DNA of 53,623 bases from a virus, in the IMG/VR virus record IMGVR_UViG_3300042691_014963, positions 1-53,623 of that record; one strand, given 5' to 3'. The position numbers and the translations under genes are program-made. The notes under the pieces were generated by a model. It made no database searches. It was not told the origin of the DNA and was given only the letters and a program-made list of their open reading frames with translations. This document shows positions 1 through 6,429 of this stretch, one piece after another (within the stretch, counting starts at the first letter, position 1; each line of letters starts with the position of its first letter).

Positions 1-2
1 TT

Positions 3-287
3 GCTAAATTAAGTCCTGAAGACTTGGCTTTAATCTATCCACCTATCGAACGTGCCAACTTTGTTGTAAGAAAATCATGGTTAGGTCGTAACCAAATCAT
101 AACCTTTGTGAATAATAAAAATCAACGTATTACTTACAACCATGATGAGGTTTTAAAAGTGATGTTACCAAAGTTAAATCTAATGCCATGTTGGATTAAA
201 AGAGAATATTGGTCACAATCAACTGATATGCCAAGTAATGTTCGTCATCTGGCTACTGTTGAAGTTCTGGAGCCTACTGCAAAGTAG
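3..287 (+). CDS. Hypothetical protein, 3' part (5' end outside the window)
   Basis: The reading frame is open to the left edge of the window and stops at 287, so this is probably the C-terminal part of a longer protein; the only in-frame start codon near the edge is a TTG at 24. About 95 residues are visible, mixed hydrophobic and basic, ending in a VEVLEPTAK tail. I recognise no domain. It is followed by the first copy of the conserved promoter-like element, so it probably belongs to a transcription unit that begins upstream of the window. Confidence 0.55.
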   Translation, partial: AKLSPEDLALIYPPIERANFVVRKSWLGRNQIITFVNNKNQRITYNHDEVLKVMLPKLNLMPCWIKREYWSQSTDMPSNVRHLATVEVLEPTAK

Positions 288-290
288 GTT

Positions 291-333
291 CTTCAGGACC
301 AATACGGACAATATATGATAATAATAATGTAAA
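291..333 (+). promoter_or_regulatory. Conserved promoter-like element, copy 1 (divergent)
   Basis: Weakest of ten copies. The upstream box reads CTTCA instead of TTACA. The central TACGG (303-307) and TGATAATA (from 316) keep exactly the spacing of the other copies (12 and 25 nt from the first base of the upstream box). It precedes the gene at 345-569. Confidence 0.5.
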
Positions 334-344
334 TTAAATATAAT

Positions 345-569
345 ATGAGACTAATTAAAAATACTGCTTCAAATGCAGCCGAATTGTACAAGTTATTGGG
401 TAATAACAATACCGTATACTATAAAAGATTGGGCATGGTTCAAGTAAATAAGTTAGAACTACTTGAAAACCCAGCATCTAACATAGTTGTTGTGTATACT
501 CACGACGGTTCTGACTATTCAATCTTCATTCAGGACATTGTTGAGGTTTTTGACTTCGATCTTAACTAA
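345..569 (+). CDS. Small hypothetical phage protein (74 aa)
   Basis: An intact ATG-started frame of 74 residues, acidic toward the C terminus (ends DIVEVFDFDLN), with no recognised domain. It follows promoter-like copy 1 by a few bases of A/T-rich leader, which supports it as a real early gene. Downstream is the non-coding stretch 570-1047, beginning with a hairpin that also occurs in front of the helix-turn-helix gene at 7252. Confidence 0.55.
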   Translation: MRLIKNTASNAAELYKLLGNNNTVYYKRLGMVQVNKLELLENPASNIVVVYTHDGSDYSIFIQDIVEVFDFDLN

Positions 570-574
570 AATAG

Positions 575-621
575 TGCGACGTTAGCCTACTATATTATTA
601 GTTTAATGAGCTAATGTCACA
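575..621 (+). repeat. Hairpin element, copy 1 (start codon inside stem)
   Basis: The arms TGCGACGTTAGC (575-586) and GCTAATGTCACA (610-621) pair over 12 positions with one mismatch and one G-T wobble, around a 23-nt A/T-rich loop. The same element recurs at 7213-7259. In both copies an ATG followed by TCN CA lies inside the right arm, so the encoded peptide begins Met-Ser-His. Confidence 0.65.
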
Positions 622-688
622 CTTTTACATAATATCCCGGAGGGATAATACACGAATGTGTATAGCAACGCGTATAGCATTCACCTAA
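614..688 (+). CDS. Possible 24-residue leader peptide or relic ORF
   Basis: A very short frame starts at the ATG buried in the right arm of the hairpin (614-616) and runs 24 codons to a TAA at 686-688. Its first three residues (Met-Ser-His) match the start of the protein encoded at 7252, but the rest does not. It could be a leader peptide, a relic of a duplicated gene start, or a chance frame. It contains a small inverted repeat (ATCCC..GGGAT) near 635-646. Confidence 0.2.
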   Translation: MSHFYIISRRDNTRMCIATRIAFT

Positions 689-695
689 AACTCCC

Positions 696-734
696 TTACA
701 ATAGAAATACGACGGTAAAATGATAATATATGTG
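696..734 (+). promoter_or_regulatory. Conserved promoter-like element, copy 2
   Basis: TTACA at 696, TACGA 12 nt later and TGATAATATA starting at 721, exactly 25 nt after the first T of TTACA. No gene follows immediately; the next element is about 120 nt downstream, so it would drive a short non-coding transcript. Confidence 0.65.
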
Positions 735-819
735 AGGCCTGGCTTTGAAATAGAGTCGGAAGAGTGGACTCCGTCCTACACTATAGTTAAATAAGTGTCG
801 ATCTTCACCCAAAACTCGC

Positions 820-864
820 TTACAAAACGAATACGAACTCAATTTGATAATATAAATGTAACAA
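820..864 (+). promoter_or_regulatory. Conserved promoter-like element, copy 3
   Basis: TTACA at 820, ATACGA in the middle, and TGATAATATAAATG from 845 (offset 25), followed by TAACAAA. Again no gene follows directly. Confidence 0.7.
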
Positions 865-988
865 ATAACAAGTAAAATGATTAAAATAACTTAAAATTGT
901 AAGTAAAATTGATAAAATTGTTGTAAATAGAGAGATACTCTATAATACCTGTACTTCTTTTTTTTTAAGCAAATAAAGTGCAACCTTC

Positions 989-1033
989 TTACAATAAAAA
1001 TACGAATTGAAATTGATAATATAAATGTAACAA
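989..1033 (+). promoter_or_regulatory. Conserved promoter-like element, copy 4
   Basis: TTACA at 989, ATACGA, then TGATAATATAAATG from 1014 (offset 25) and TAACAAA. It lies just upstream of the ATG at 1048 and is one of the copies closest to the consensus. Confidence 0.75.
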
Positions 1034-1047
1034 AAACAAGTAAAAAT

Positions 1048-1347
1048 ATGAATTACCAAATAGTAGAAAGTAGAGAAATAGTATGGTGTGATAACGATGA
1101 CCGTTATATACTAATTATTAAAGAAAATGATGAGATTGTTGGCTTAAATTACATGCAAGGTGATGAACTTGATGTGTTTAAAGCGGATTTCATGTATATC
1201 GATTATGACTTAACCGACTTTTTTAAAGCGATTGAACCGTACTTAGTACACGAAAATGAGGTTGGCCGTATAAATGCGGCAATATGGGCTCACTTTGAAT
1301 ACACGAATTTAAAATTTGAGAGAAAATATATTAATGATAAAAAATAG
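1048..1347 (+). CDS. Hypothetical acidic phage protein (99 aa)
   Basis: An intact frame of 99 residues that starts 15 nt after a near-perfect promoter-like element. The protein is acidic and aromatic-rich with no recognised domain. It starts a run of small genes (1048-2031) whose products resemble short host-interaction or regulatory proteins of lytic phages; that role is inferred from position only. Confidence 0.65.
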   Translation: MNYQIVESREIVWCDNDDRYILIIKENDEIVGLNYMQGDELDVFKADFMYIDYDLTDFFKAIEPYLVHENEVGRINAAIWAHFEYTNLKFERKYINDKK

Positions 1348-1354
1348 TAAAATT

Positions 1355-1477
1355 ATGGAAGAATATAGTGATTGCTGTGGTGCAGGTAGACACCATATAT
1401 ATGATGAATTATGCGCGGATTGTTTAGAGCATTTTGTAGAATGCGAAGATTTTGATGAAGATGGTTTTACAAAATAA
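1355..1477 (+). CDS. Small Cys-rich putative zinc-binding protein (40 aa)
   Basis: A 40-residue frame begins at ATG 1355, eight bases after the preceding stop. It carries a CCGAG motif and a CADCLEH motif about 14 residues later, a small treble-clef or zinc-ribbon pattern seen in many short phage proteins of unknown function. The C terminus is acidic. The last codons overlap the beginning of promoter-like copy 5. Confidence 0.6.
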   Translation: MEEYSDCCGAGRHHIYDELCADCLEHFVECEDFDEDGFTK

Positions 1478-1510
1478 ATACGATAACAAATTGATAATAT
1501 TAATATAAAA
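1467..1510 (+). promoter_or_regulatory. Conserved promoter-like element, copy 5
   Basis: TTACA at 1467, ATACGA, and TGATAATATTAAT from 1492 (offset 25). The upstream box lies inside the last codons of the preceding gene. It drives 1520-1687. Confidence 0.7.
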
Positions 1511-1519
1511 AAATAACCT

Positions 1520-1687
1520 ATGAAATATCAAGTAAAAATAACCGAGTATTTAAGTAGAATAGTTGAAGTTGAAGCCGAAGACGAAGTTGATGCAAGACTA
1601 TTAGCGGAAGAAATGTATTGTGGCCAAGAAATAGTATTAGACTATGATGACTTCGATGATGTTGAATTTGAAATATATAATGATTGA
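1520..1687 (+). CDS. DpnD/PcfM-like protein (55 aa)
   Basis: A 55-residue frame starting MKYQVKITEYLSRIVEVEAE and continuing with a pattern of alternating acidic residues, an LAEEMY helix and a DDFDDVEFE end. This resembles the small DpnD/PcfM-like family (beta-strand, helix, beta-strand), found in phages and conjugative elements and of unknown molecular function. It is directly downstream of promoter-like copy 5; the next gene starts three bases after its stop. Confidence 0.65.
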   Translation: MKYQVKITEYLSRIVEVEAEDEVDARLLAEEMYCGQEIVLDYDDFDDVEFEIYND

Positions 1688-1689
1688 TT

Positions 1690-2031
1690 ATGGCAAATAA
1701 AATAACAATGGATTCGGTGCATGCTTTTATTGCGGGTAAACCGTTTCGTAGAGAAAATATGGATGTAACCGTTAACAGTAATGGTGTATATTTAAGATTG
1801 CACGGTAATATTATTGCATTGCGTGGCGATGACGGTAAAGTATACATTAGAAATTGTGGTTGGGAAACCAATACAACTAAAATGAGGTTGAATTATTTAT
1901 TACATGCCCTTAATTCCCCGTTGAAGATTGTGCAAAAAAATTGGATATGGTATTTAGGTAATAAAAAATGGGACGGTGGTAAAACTTACGTATATGACGA
2001 GACTTACAATCTAAATACGATAACAAATTGA
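1690..2031 (+). CDS. Hypothetical phage protein (113 aa)
   Basis: The ATG at 1690 is preferred over the TTG six bases upstream, because it directly follows the stop of the preceding gene. The protein has a central strand-rich section (GNIIALRGDDGKVYIR) and a basic, Trp-rich second half; no family recognised. Its final codons (TYNLNTITN) are encoded by the promoter-like element that starts the next transcription unit. Confidence 0.6.
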   Translation: MANKITMDSVHAFIAGKPFRRENMDVTVNSNGVYLRLHGNIIALRGDDGKVYIRNCGWETNTTKMRLNYLLHALNSPLKIVQKNWIWYLGNKKWDGGKTYVYDETYNLNTITN

Positions 2032-2048
2032 TAATATAAATGTAACAA
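2004..2048 (+). promoter_or_regulatory. Conserved promoter-like element, copy 6
   Basis: TTACA at 2004, ATACGA, TGATAATATAAATG from 2029 (offset 25) and TAACAAA. The upstream half is also protein-coding (end of 1690-2031), so the same bases serve two functions. It drives the cluster 2061-3542. Confidence 0.75.
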
Positions 2049-2060
2049 AAAATAATTACT

Positions 2061-2243
2061 ATGCAAAATTCAATCAAGTTTTTAAAGAATAATTTAATCA
2101 AATTAAATGGCGTGTTATATACACCATATACTGTAGGCGACTTACCAAATACCTTTGGATTTATTTACGATAATGAAAAAGAAACTGAAGGCTATAGCGA
2201 GTGGTTTAATTTCAAAGGTTTAACTTATATAATCAAGAAGTAA
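2061..2243 (+). CDS. Small hypothetical protein (60 aa)
   Basis: First gene after promoter-like copy 6, 60 residues, with a YTPYTVGDLP segment and a basic end. No domain recognised. The next gene starts one base after its stop, so the two are translationally coupled. Confidence 0.55.
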   Translation: MQNSIKFLKNNLIKLNGVLYTPYTVGDLPNTFGFIYDNEKETEGYSEWFNFKGLTYIIKK

Positions 2244-2244
2244 T

Positions 2245-2493
2245 ATGATAGTAGTAGCGACCAATATGAAAGAAGCGTGCCAATATCTTGAAGAAAAGAA
2301 AGCGCGCAATAGAGCCAACCGTATAAATGCGGTTAATACAAACGGATTATGTGGTAAGTTTACTAGCGAAGATTATAAGCAAGTAAAAACTAAAATGAAA
2401 GGTGCTGCCAACCGCAAAGCCAAAACCTTTAGCGTGACTAAATACTGGAATTACAATAACCTAACATTAAAAGAAATTAAAGACAAATATTAA
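2245..2493 (+). CDS. Small basic hypothetical protein (82 aa)
   Basis: 82 residues, rich in Lys, Arg and Asn, with an N-terminal helix (EACQYLEEKKARNRANR). The basic charge would suit nucleic-acid binding, but no domain is recognised. It lies in a tightly packed operon with one-base gaps on both sides. Confidence 0.55.
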   Translation: MIVVATNMKEACQYLEEKKARNRANRINAVNTNGLCGKFTSEDYKQVKTKMKGAANRKAKTFSVTKYWNYNNLTLKEIKDKY

Positions 2494-2494
2494 T

Positions 2495-2686
2495 ATGAAA
2501 AAATTAAACGGATTTGAAAGTTATTTAGTAACCGAGGGATTAAATATTCTACGTAGTGAGTGGAGAAATGAAATTAAATTAGCTGAAACAAATGGTAAAA
2601 TTCCATTAATGACTGAAGCTTATGTAGATATGGTTGTTGATGAAACAATTGAAAAAATTAAATTATTAACATTAAAACAAAAGTAA
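2495..2686 (+). CDS. Small hypothetical protein (63 aa)
   Basis: 63 residues, predicted to be mostly helical; the sequence shows no known domain. Neighbours on both sides are one base away, supporting real translation as part of the 2061-3542 operon. Confidence 0.55.
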   Translation: MKKLNGFESYLVTEGLNILRSEWRNEIKLAETNGKIPLMTEAYVDMVVDETIEKIKLLTLKQK

Positions 2687-2687
2687 A

Positions 2688-3002
2688 ATGGCTGAAAATA
2701 CAGGGCAATTAGACAAATTAATAGAAGATAAAGTAGATGCAAAAATTAGAGAATTTGCATCAAGTATAAGTAATCAAATAAAAGATTTCCTTAAAGACAA
2801 TGGTGATTATAGCGGCGACTATATATACCAAGCTGATGGGTTTGAGTTCCGCAATAGTTGTTTTGAACCAACCACATTTTCACATAAGCCAGTGAATAAT
2901 ATATATAAAAATATTAAAGGTGGATTAGAGTTATCTATTAAAAATAAAATGATTGAAAGAGCAACTAAAGATTTATTAGCTAAAGTAGCGTTATTATCAT
3001 GA
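2688..3002 (+). CDS. Hypothetical protein with N-terminal helix (104 aa)
   Basis: 104 residues, beginning with a long amphipathic helix (LDKLIEDKVDAKIREFASSI) and followed by an aromatic section. No recognised family. The stop codon overlaps the ATG of the next gene. Confidence 0.55.
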   Translation: MAENTGQLDKLIEDKVDAKIREFASSISNQIKDFLKDNGDYSGDYIYQADGFEFRNSCFEPTTFSHKPVNNIYKNIKGGLELSIKNKMIERATKDLLAKVALLS

Positions 3003-3223
3003 AAGAAAGATATATTACCATGCGCAATAGTAACCAGCTTGACATTGGTTTGCTATACACGCTTGCTTGTGACGAAGGTTTAGTTGCACCGATCGACCAT
3101 TTTGCAATGGCAATGTCGTTCGCTAATATCCAGCAAATTTTAGACCATTTAGACAGTAAATTTGAATTAACAAAATTATTCGGCAAAGACGGTAATTTTA
3201 TAAAAGTAATAAACAATGAATAA
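2999..3223 (+). CDS. Small hypothetical protein (74 aa)
   Basis: Starts in an ATGA overlap with the upstream gene and overlaps the next by eight bases. The 74-residue product is helical and slightly acidic, without a recognised domain. Confidence 0.55.
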   Translation: MKERYITMRNSNQLDIGLLYTLACDEGLVAPIDHFAMAMSFANIQQILDHLDSKFELTKLFGKDGNFIKVINNE

Positions 3224-3542
3224 AAAGTACAGATTAAAAGAAGACGGCACTAGAGAAGTGGCTATATTAATATCTCGCGGGTATGGTGCCGGTTGGGTTT
3301 CATGGATATATAATGCAGATGTATTATTTGATGAAAATATTGTTGATTTTGTATTAAATGATAAAGTTGACAGCGAAGAATTCGATAAATATATGGAAGA
3401 CACATACCCTAATGCATACATTGGCGGTAAAGACGGACTAACTGTTGTATGGTTAAATGAAGGTACTGAATTTCAAATTGAAGAATATGACGGCGCTGAG
3501 TCTTTGCGTCTTAAAGATGGGGAATACTGGCACAAAGCGTAG
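3216..3542 (+). CDS. Hypothetical protein (108 aa)
   Basis: 108 residues. The N-terminal part (REVAILISRGYGAGWVSW) is a pattern I associate with short conserved phage proteins of unknown function. The C-terminal half is acidic with strand-like segments (FQIEEYDGAESL). Its stop codon overlaps the upstream edge of promoter-like copy 7. Confidence 0.6.
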   Translation: MNKKYRLKEDGTREVAILISRGYGAGWVSWIYNADVLFDENIVDFVLNDKVDSEEFDKYMEDTYPNAYIGGKDGLTVVWLNEGTEFQIEEYDGAESLRLKDGEYWHKA

Positions 3543-3589
3543 TTACAATCTGAATATGATTAACAAATGATAATATATATGTAACAAAT
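3543..3589 (+). promoter_or_regulatory. Conserved promoter-like element, copy 7
   Basis: TTACA at 3543, AATATGA in place of AATACGA, TGATAATATATATG from 3568 (offset 25), then TAACAAA. It follows directly on the stop codon of the gene ending at 3542 and drives 3603-4226. Confidence 0.72.
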
Positions 3590-3602
3590 AAAAAATACAA
3601 CA

Positions 3603-3854
3603 ATGAGTGATTTAACTAAAAAAATTAATGTAGTAAGCAGATTGGCTACCCTGTCTAAAGTAGTAGACTTTGATAACTTTTATAATATAAGTATCTCTAT
3701 CCGCAACGATCAAGTTTCTTTGCAAGGCTATTTAACCAATGAAAACCTTGTAGCCGCTAAAAAACTAGACGTATTTTTAGAATATGATAACAATATGGAA
3801 ATGCTTAGAGGCGAATCCGAAGATGGTAAATTAAGAATCGTATTAACTACATAA
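3603..3854 (+). CDS. Small hypothetical protein (83 aa)
   Basis: First gene behind promoter-like copy 7; 83 residues with alternating polar and hydrophobic positions in the middle (ISISIRNDQVSLQGYL), suggesting a small beta-sheet fold. No family recognised. Confidence 0.55.
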   Translation: MSDLTKKINVVSRLATLSKVVDFDNFYNISISIRNDQVSLQGYLTNENLVAAKKLDVFLEYDNNMEMLRGESEDGKLRIVLTT

Positions 3855-3856
3855 TC

Positions 3857-4033
3857 ATGGAAAAAGAAAGATTAGCATACCAAGAAGCATTAGCATTTGA
3901 AGTGTGGATGCGTGAAATAGTAAAGACTGTACACTATGCCGATAATGAAAAAATGGCAGAAGCATACGATCGAGTGTTTAACAATGCATTAGAAATAAAG
4001 ATATATGAGAATACTAAACCAAAAAGAACTTGA
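3857..4033 (+). CDS. Small helical hypothetical protein (58 aa)
   Basis: A 58-residue frame from ATG 3857, two bases after the preceding stop, with helix-favouring composition (AYQEALAFEVWMREIVK). Its 3' end overlaps the next gene by 29 bases. The position inside a tightly packed operon supports it; no function is visible. Confidence 0.5.
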   Translation: MEKERLAYQEALAFEVWMREIVKTVHYADNEKMAEAYDRVFNNALEIKIYENTKPKRT

Positions 4034-4226
4034 CTTAGTTAGACTTGCCGTGCTTGAAGGACTTGAAGAAACTCAAAATTGGTTGTGGATAGATTTTAAA
4101 GTAGGTAATGATTCTTTAACGGTACACCAACAGCACCGTTTAAATCAAATTACCGATTTGCTATACACACTTTTCTGCGAAGTTGTCGAACAAGATGGCG
4201 TCTTACAGTCTGAATACGATCGATAA
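4005..4226 (+). CDS. Small helical hypothetical protein (73 aa)
   Basis: 73 residues, two helices (ELDLVRLAVLEGLEETQN and INQITDLLYTLFCEVV-like) joined by a polar segment. The last codons (QSEYDR) lie within promoter-like copy 8, as for the gene at 1690-2031. No recognised family. Confidence 0.55.
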   Translation: MRILNQKELDLVRLAVLEGLEETQNWLWIDFKVGNDSLTVHQQHRLNQITDLLYTLFCEVVEQDGVLQSEYDR

Positions 4227-4249
4227 ATGATAATATAAATGTAACCAAT
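4203..4249 (+). promoter_or_regulatory. Conserved promoter-like element, copy 8
   Basis: TTACAG at 4203, AATACGA, TGATAATATAAATG from 4228 (offset 25), then TAACCAA. It overlaps the 3' end of the preceding gene and drives 4263-5459. Confidence 0.74.
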
Positions 4250-4262
4250 AAAATATAATAAA

Positions 4263-4625
4263 ATGGATAAAATAAACGACCTGTTCGATCAGGAAATTAC
4301 AAAAACTGTAGATGCTTACCCAAGTATCTTTTCTAAAGATGATGTCGTTAACTTATTAAGTTCATTGCGAACTCAAGTATTAACTGAAGTATCAGAATTA
4401 AAACCTACAGACAGTACATATGATGTAAATGCAATCAATCGAGCTGTTGCCGATATAATAGATAATATTGATTTTTATGAATATATATATTCTGAACCTG
4501 AATTACATTGTTCTTACGGCTCTAGTTTTACGCTTGAATTAAATAATTCATTTGATGCTTACCAATTTAGCAGACAAATGGAAACAGAGTTAACCGATTA
4601 TTTCAACGATCTAGACAAAAAATAA
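4263..4625 (+). CDS. Hypothetical acidic protein (120 aa)
   Basis: 120 residues, acidic and helical, no recognised domain. First gene of the 4263-5459 unit; its TAA stop overlaps the next ATG by one base. Confidence 0.55.
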   Translation: MDKINDLFDQEITKTVDAYPSIFSKDDVVNLLSSLRTQVLTEVSELKPTDSTYDVNAINRAVADIIDNIDFYEYIYSEPELHCSYGSSFTLELNNSFDAYQFSRQMETELTDYFNDLDKK

Positions 4626-4873
4626 TGACAGCAAAACAAGTTAAAGACTATATACAAAATACGCTTAATCAAACGCCTCGGCACAGTTGTAGTGCCTTGG
4701 CTAAAGCGATAACAAAAGCGAGTAAAAAGTTTAATCAGAATGAATTTGATATGATGTATTTGTTACTTGAAAATGCACCTATTGACAATTATACACATAG
4801 TTATGGTTTTCATACTGCATACGGAAGAGAATTAATAAATACAATGAGTGATTATTACTATAAATATAACTAA
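4625..4873 (+). CDS. Small hypothetical protein (82 aa)
   Basis: 82 residues, basic N-terminal half with a helix (CSALAKAITKASKKFN) and an aromatic C-terminal half. Translationally coupled to the gene upstream through a TAATG overlap. No function recognised. Confidence 0.55.
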   Translation: MTAKQVKDYIQNTLNQTPRHSCSALAKAITKASKKFNQNEFDMMYLLLENAPIDNYTHSYGFHTAYGRELINTMSDYYYKYN

Positions 4874-4888
4874 TAATAAATAAATAAT

Positions 4889-5221
4889 ATGACTTTTACA
4901 ATTAATATCGGGTTGCTTAATAATCCTTATTCAGCCCAAGAAGTAATGGATTATCTAAAAACAATGCGCGGTTATAAATTACTGCAATTAACGCAAAGCA
5001 GCGGTAGTTACCATGATTTAATTGAACCTACAATTGTTGCTGAACTTGAAACTAATTATAAATTATTAAGTAAAGTTGTTGCAACTGTTGAAAACCTATG
5101 CGCCGTATTTGAACAAGAATGTATCGCTATTAGCTCCGATCAATTTGATTTGCTAGTATACGGTATCAAGCATGTAGGTTTTAAAGATAAATTTGATAAT
5201 GAATATTTTTTAACTATTTAA
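4889..5221 (+). CDS. Hypothetical protein (110 aa)
   Basis: 110 residues, mainly helical with a central acidic stretch; no domain recognised. A short A/T-rich spacer separates it from its neighbours. Confidence 0.55.
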   Translation: MTFTINIGLLNNPYSAQEVMDYLKTMRGYKLLQLTQSSGSYHDLIEPTIVAELETNYKLLSKVVATVENLCAVFEQECIAISSDQFDLLVYGIKHVGFKDKFDNEYFLTI

Positions 5222-5231
5222 TATAATAACT

Positions 5232-5459
5232 ATGACTAATGTAAACTTAGTGGAATCACTAACGGTTGATAGTAGCGCTATTTCAGAAGTCGCTTACTAT
5301 CCAAATGTCGAAAGATTAATTGTATTATTCAAAAGTGGTAAAGCGTACGAATATTTAAACGTACCGGGCCATGTAATGAATGGTTTAAGAGAAGCCTCAT
5401 CTAAAGGTAAATTCTTAAACAAATACATACTAGCACAATACAGATTTAAGAAACTGTAG
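5232..5459 (+). CDS. KTSC domain protein (75 aa)
   Basis: The 75-residue product matches the KTSC family pattern over almost its full length: DSSAISEVAYYP, LIVLFKSGKAYEYLNVP, then a helix and SKGKFLNKYI. KTSC domains are small beta-rich units, found alone in phages or fused to lysyl-tRNA synthetase-like proteins, with no firmly established function. It is the last gene before the structured non-coding region, whose first bases follow the stop directly. Confidence 0.8.
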   Translation: MTNVNLVESLTVDSSAISEVAYYPNVERLIVLFKSGKAYEYLNVPGHVMNGLREASSKGKFLNKYILAQYRFKKL

Positions 5460-5890
5460 TTGCTATACACGGTTGTCCTACTGATCCGCGCGGTAAGGTA
5501 GTGTAGAGGCCGTGTTCGACTCTGGGAGCAGTGAGTTCGTTAAATAAGAACTGTTCAAATAAGCATTTCCTTTAGGAATAATATGCTGTTAATTTCTGGG
5601 ATCACGTAAAGGCAGACCTTATTAGGTTGTGATCGAATTGCAAATAAAGGACAGAACCGGGTTGCAAATTAACTAAGAGCTAAGTACAGGGGTCCTGAAG
5701 GGCTAGTACGACCGACGGGTTAAGGGGTTCGGTTCCCCTTTTAGTTCCAAATATATAGTTAATAAGGCGTGAGTTCAGTAATCCTCCCATTTACACGCTT
5801 AGTGGAGGTAATTAACTATAAAAGGTGCTTATCGCTACTGGGCATTTCCCGGTAGTATCTGGATATAAGCTAAGTGTGAGTTCGTCAAGC
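5460..5890 (+). ncRNA. Candidate structured non-coding RNA region
   Basis: About 430 nt without a plausible gene but dense in strong inverted repeats. Hairpins: AGTTC/GAACT (5534-5552); AGCAT+TTCC/GGAA+ATGCT (5562-5587); GATCAC/GTGATC closing GACCT/AGGTT (5600-5634); the 10-bp perfect pair TATAGTTAAT/ATTAACTATA (5754-5763 with 5811-5820) enclosing GCGTG/CACGC; and GCTTAT/ATAAGC enclosing CTACTGGG/CCCGGTAG (5827-5870). A tRNA-like outer shape lies at 5671-5747. The octamer GTGAGTTC occurs three times (5531, 5769, 5876). Local GC content is clearly above the neighbouring genes. It ends just before promoter-like copy 9. I do not recognise a known RNA family. Confidence 0.55.
5671..5747 (+). ncRNA. 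tRNA-like element (acceptor and T-arm only)
   Basis: AACTAAG (5671-5677) pairs over 7 bp with TTTAGTT (5740-5746). Immediately inside lies a perfect T-arm: AGGGG, the loop TTCGGTT, CCCCT (5723-5739). The total is 77 nt including one discriminator-like base, the length of a normal tRNA. The 45 nt between do not fold into acceptable D and anticodon arms by eye, and no encoded CCA follows in register. It may be a degenerate tRNA or a tRNA mimic. Confidence 0.35.
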
Positions 5891-5891
5891 C

Positions 5892-5938
5892 TTACAGTAT
5901 AAACACGATTAAACAATGATAATATTAATGTAACCAAT
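5892..5938 (+). promoter_or_regulatory. Conserved promoter-like element, copy 9
   Basis: TTACAG at 5892, AACACGA, TGATAATATTAATG from 5917 (offset 25), then TAACCAA. It lies at the boundary between the structured non-coding region and the gene at 5950. Confidence 0.73.
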
Positions 5939-5949
5939 TAAATTAAATT

Positions 5950-6429
5950 ATGAATATATTTTATCTATCTACAGATCCTAAAAAAGCGGCTAAGTATATG
6001 TATAACAAGCATGTAGTAAAAATGATCTTAGAATCTGCTCAATTGTTATGTACCGCTCATGTAATATCTGACGGTGAAAATGCCAACGTACCTTATAAAG
6101 CAACTCATAAAAATCATCCGTCTGCAATATGGACACGCGAGTCAATCTCTAATTACAAATGGTTGTACGATCATATGATTGCACTTGGTGAAGAATACAC
6201 AAGACGTTATGGCAAAAAACATTTAACAATATTAAAATGTAGTGGCGTGCTAAGTAAAGCACCGGCTAATATAACTAAAACTGAATTAACACCAATGCCA
6301 CAATGCATGCCCGATCAATACAAAGTTCCCGGCAATAGCGTTGAAGCATACTGGAATTATTATGAAGCTGAAAAAGTTAATGTAAAAAATGCAAACGAAT
6401 CTATAATAACAAGGCCAACAATATTATGA
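5950..6429 (+). CDS. Conserved phage protein, possibly DNA glycosylase-like
   Basis: 159 residues beginning MNIFYLSTDPKKAAKYMYNK and HVVKMILESAQLL, followed by a PYKATHKNHPSAIW segment and a TRRYGKKH motif. This combination is widespread in T4-like, cyanobacterial and other marine phages and is sometimes annotated as pyrimidine dimer DNA glycosylase-like; activity has not been shown as far as I know. Several His residues (HVVKM, HKNHPS) could form an active site. The gene heads the unit behind promoter copy 9 and overlaps the next gene by 4 bases. Confidence 0.65.
   Translation: MNIFYLSTDPKKAAKYMYNKHVVKMILESAQLLCTAHVISDGENANVPYKATHKNHPSAIWTRESISNYKWLYDHMIALGEEYTRRYGKKHLTILKCSGVLSKAPANITKTELTPMPQCMPDQYKVPGNSVEAYWNYYEAEKVNVKNANESIITRPTIL

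Larger units (their letters stand above)
570..1047 (+). other. Non-coding stretch with three promoter-like elements
   Basis: A 478-nt interval without a convincing gene. It holds hairpin copy 1 (575-621), three promoter-like elements (696, 820, 989), a small hairpin GAGTC/GACTC (753-757 with 767-771), and a hairpin ATAGAG/CTCTAT (927-943) followed after a short gap by a run of T (957-966). Three promoters in a row without genes between them suggest one or two short non-coding transcripts (about 735-810 and 865-965). Confidence 0.45.

Noticed and set aside
1518-1871. Minus-strand frame opposite 1520-2031
   Set aside because: It overlaps two plausible plus-strand genes that lie behind a promoter element and has a shadow-type composition.
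5640-5675. RNase P RNA-like ACAGAA motif
   Set aside because: The string ACAGAACCGG recalls a conserved RNase P element, but the matching upstream GAGGAAAGTCC-type motif is absent.
5671-5747. Standard tRNA gene
   Set aside because: Acceptor and T-arms are clear, but I found no acceptable D-arm or anticodon arm in the 45 nt between them, so it is listed only as tRNA-like.
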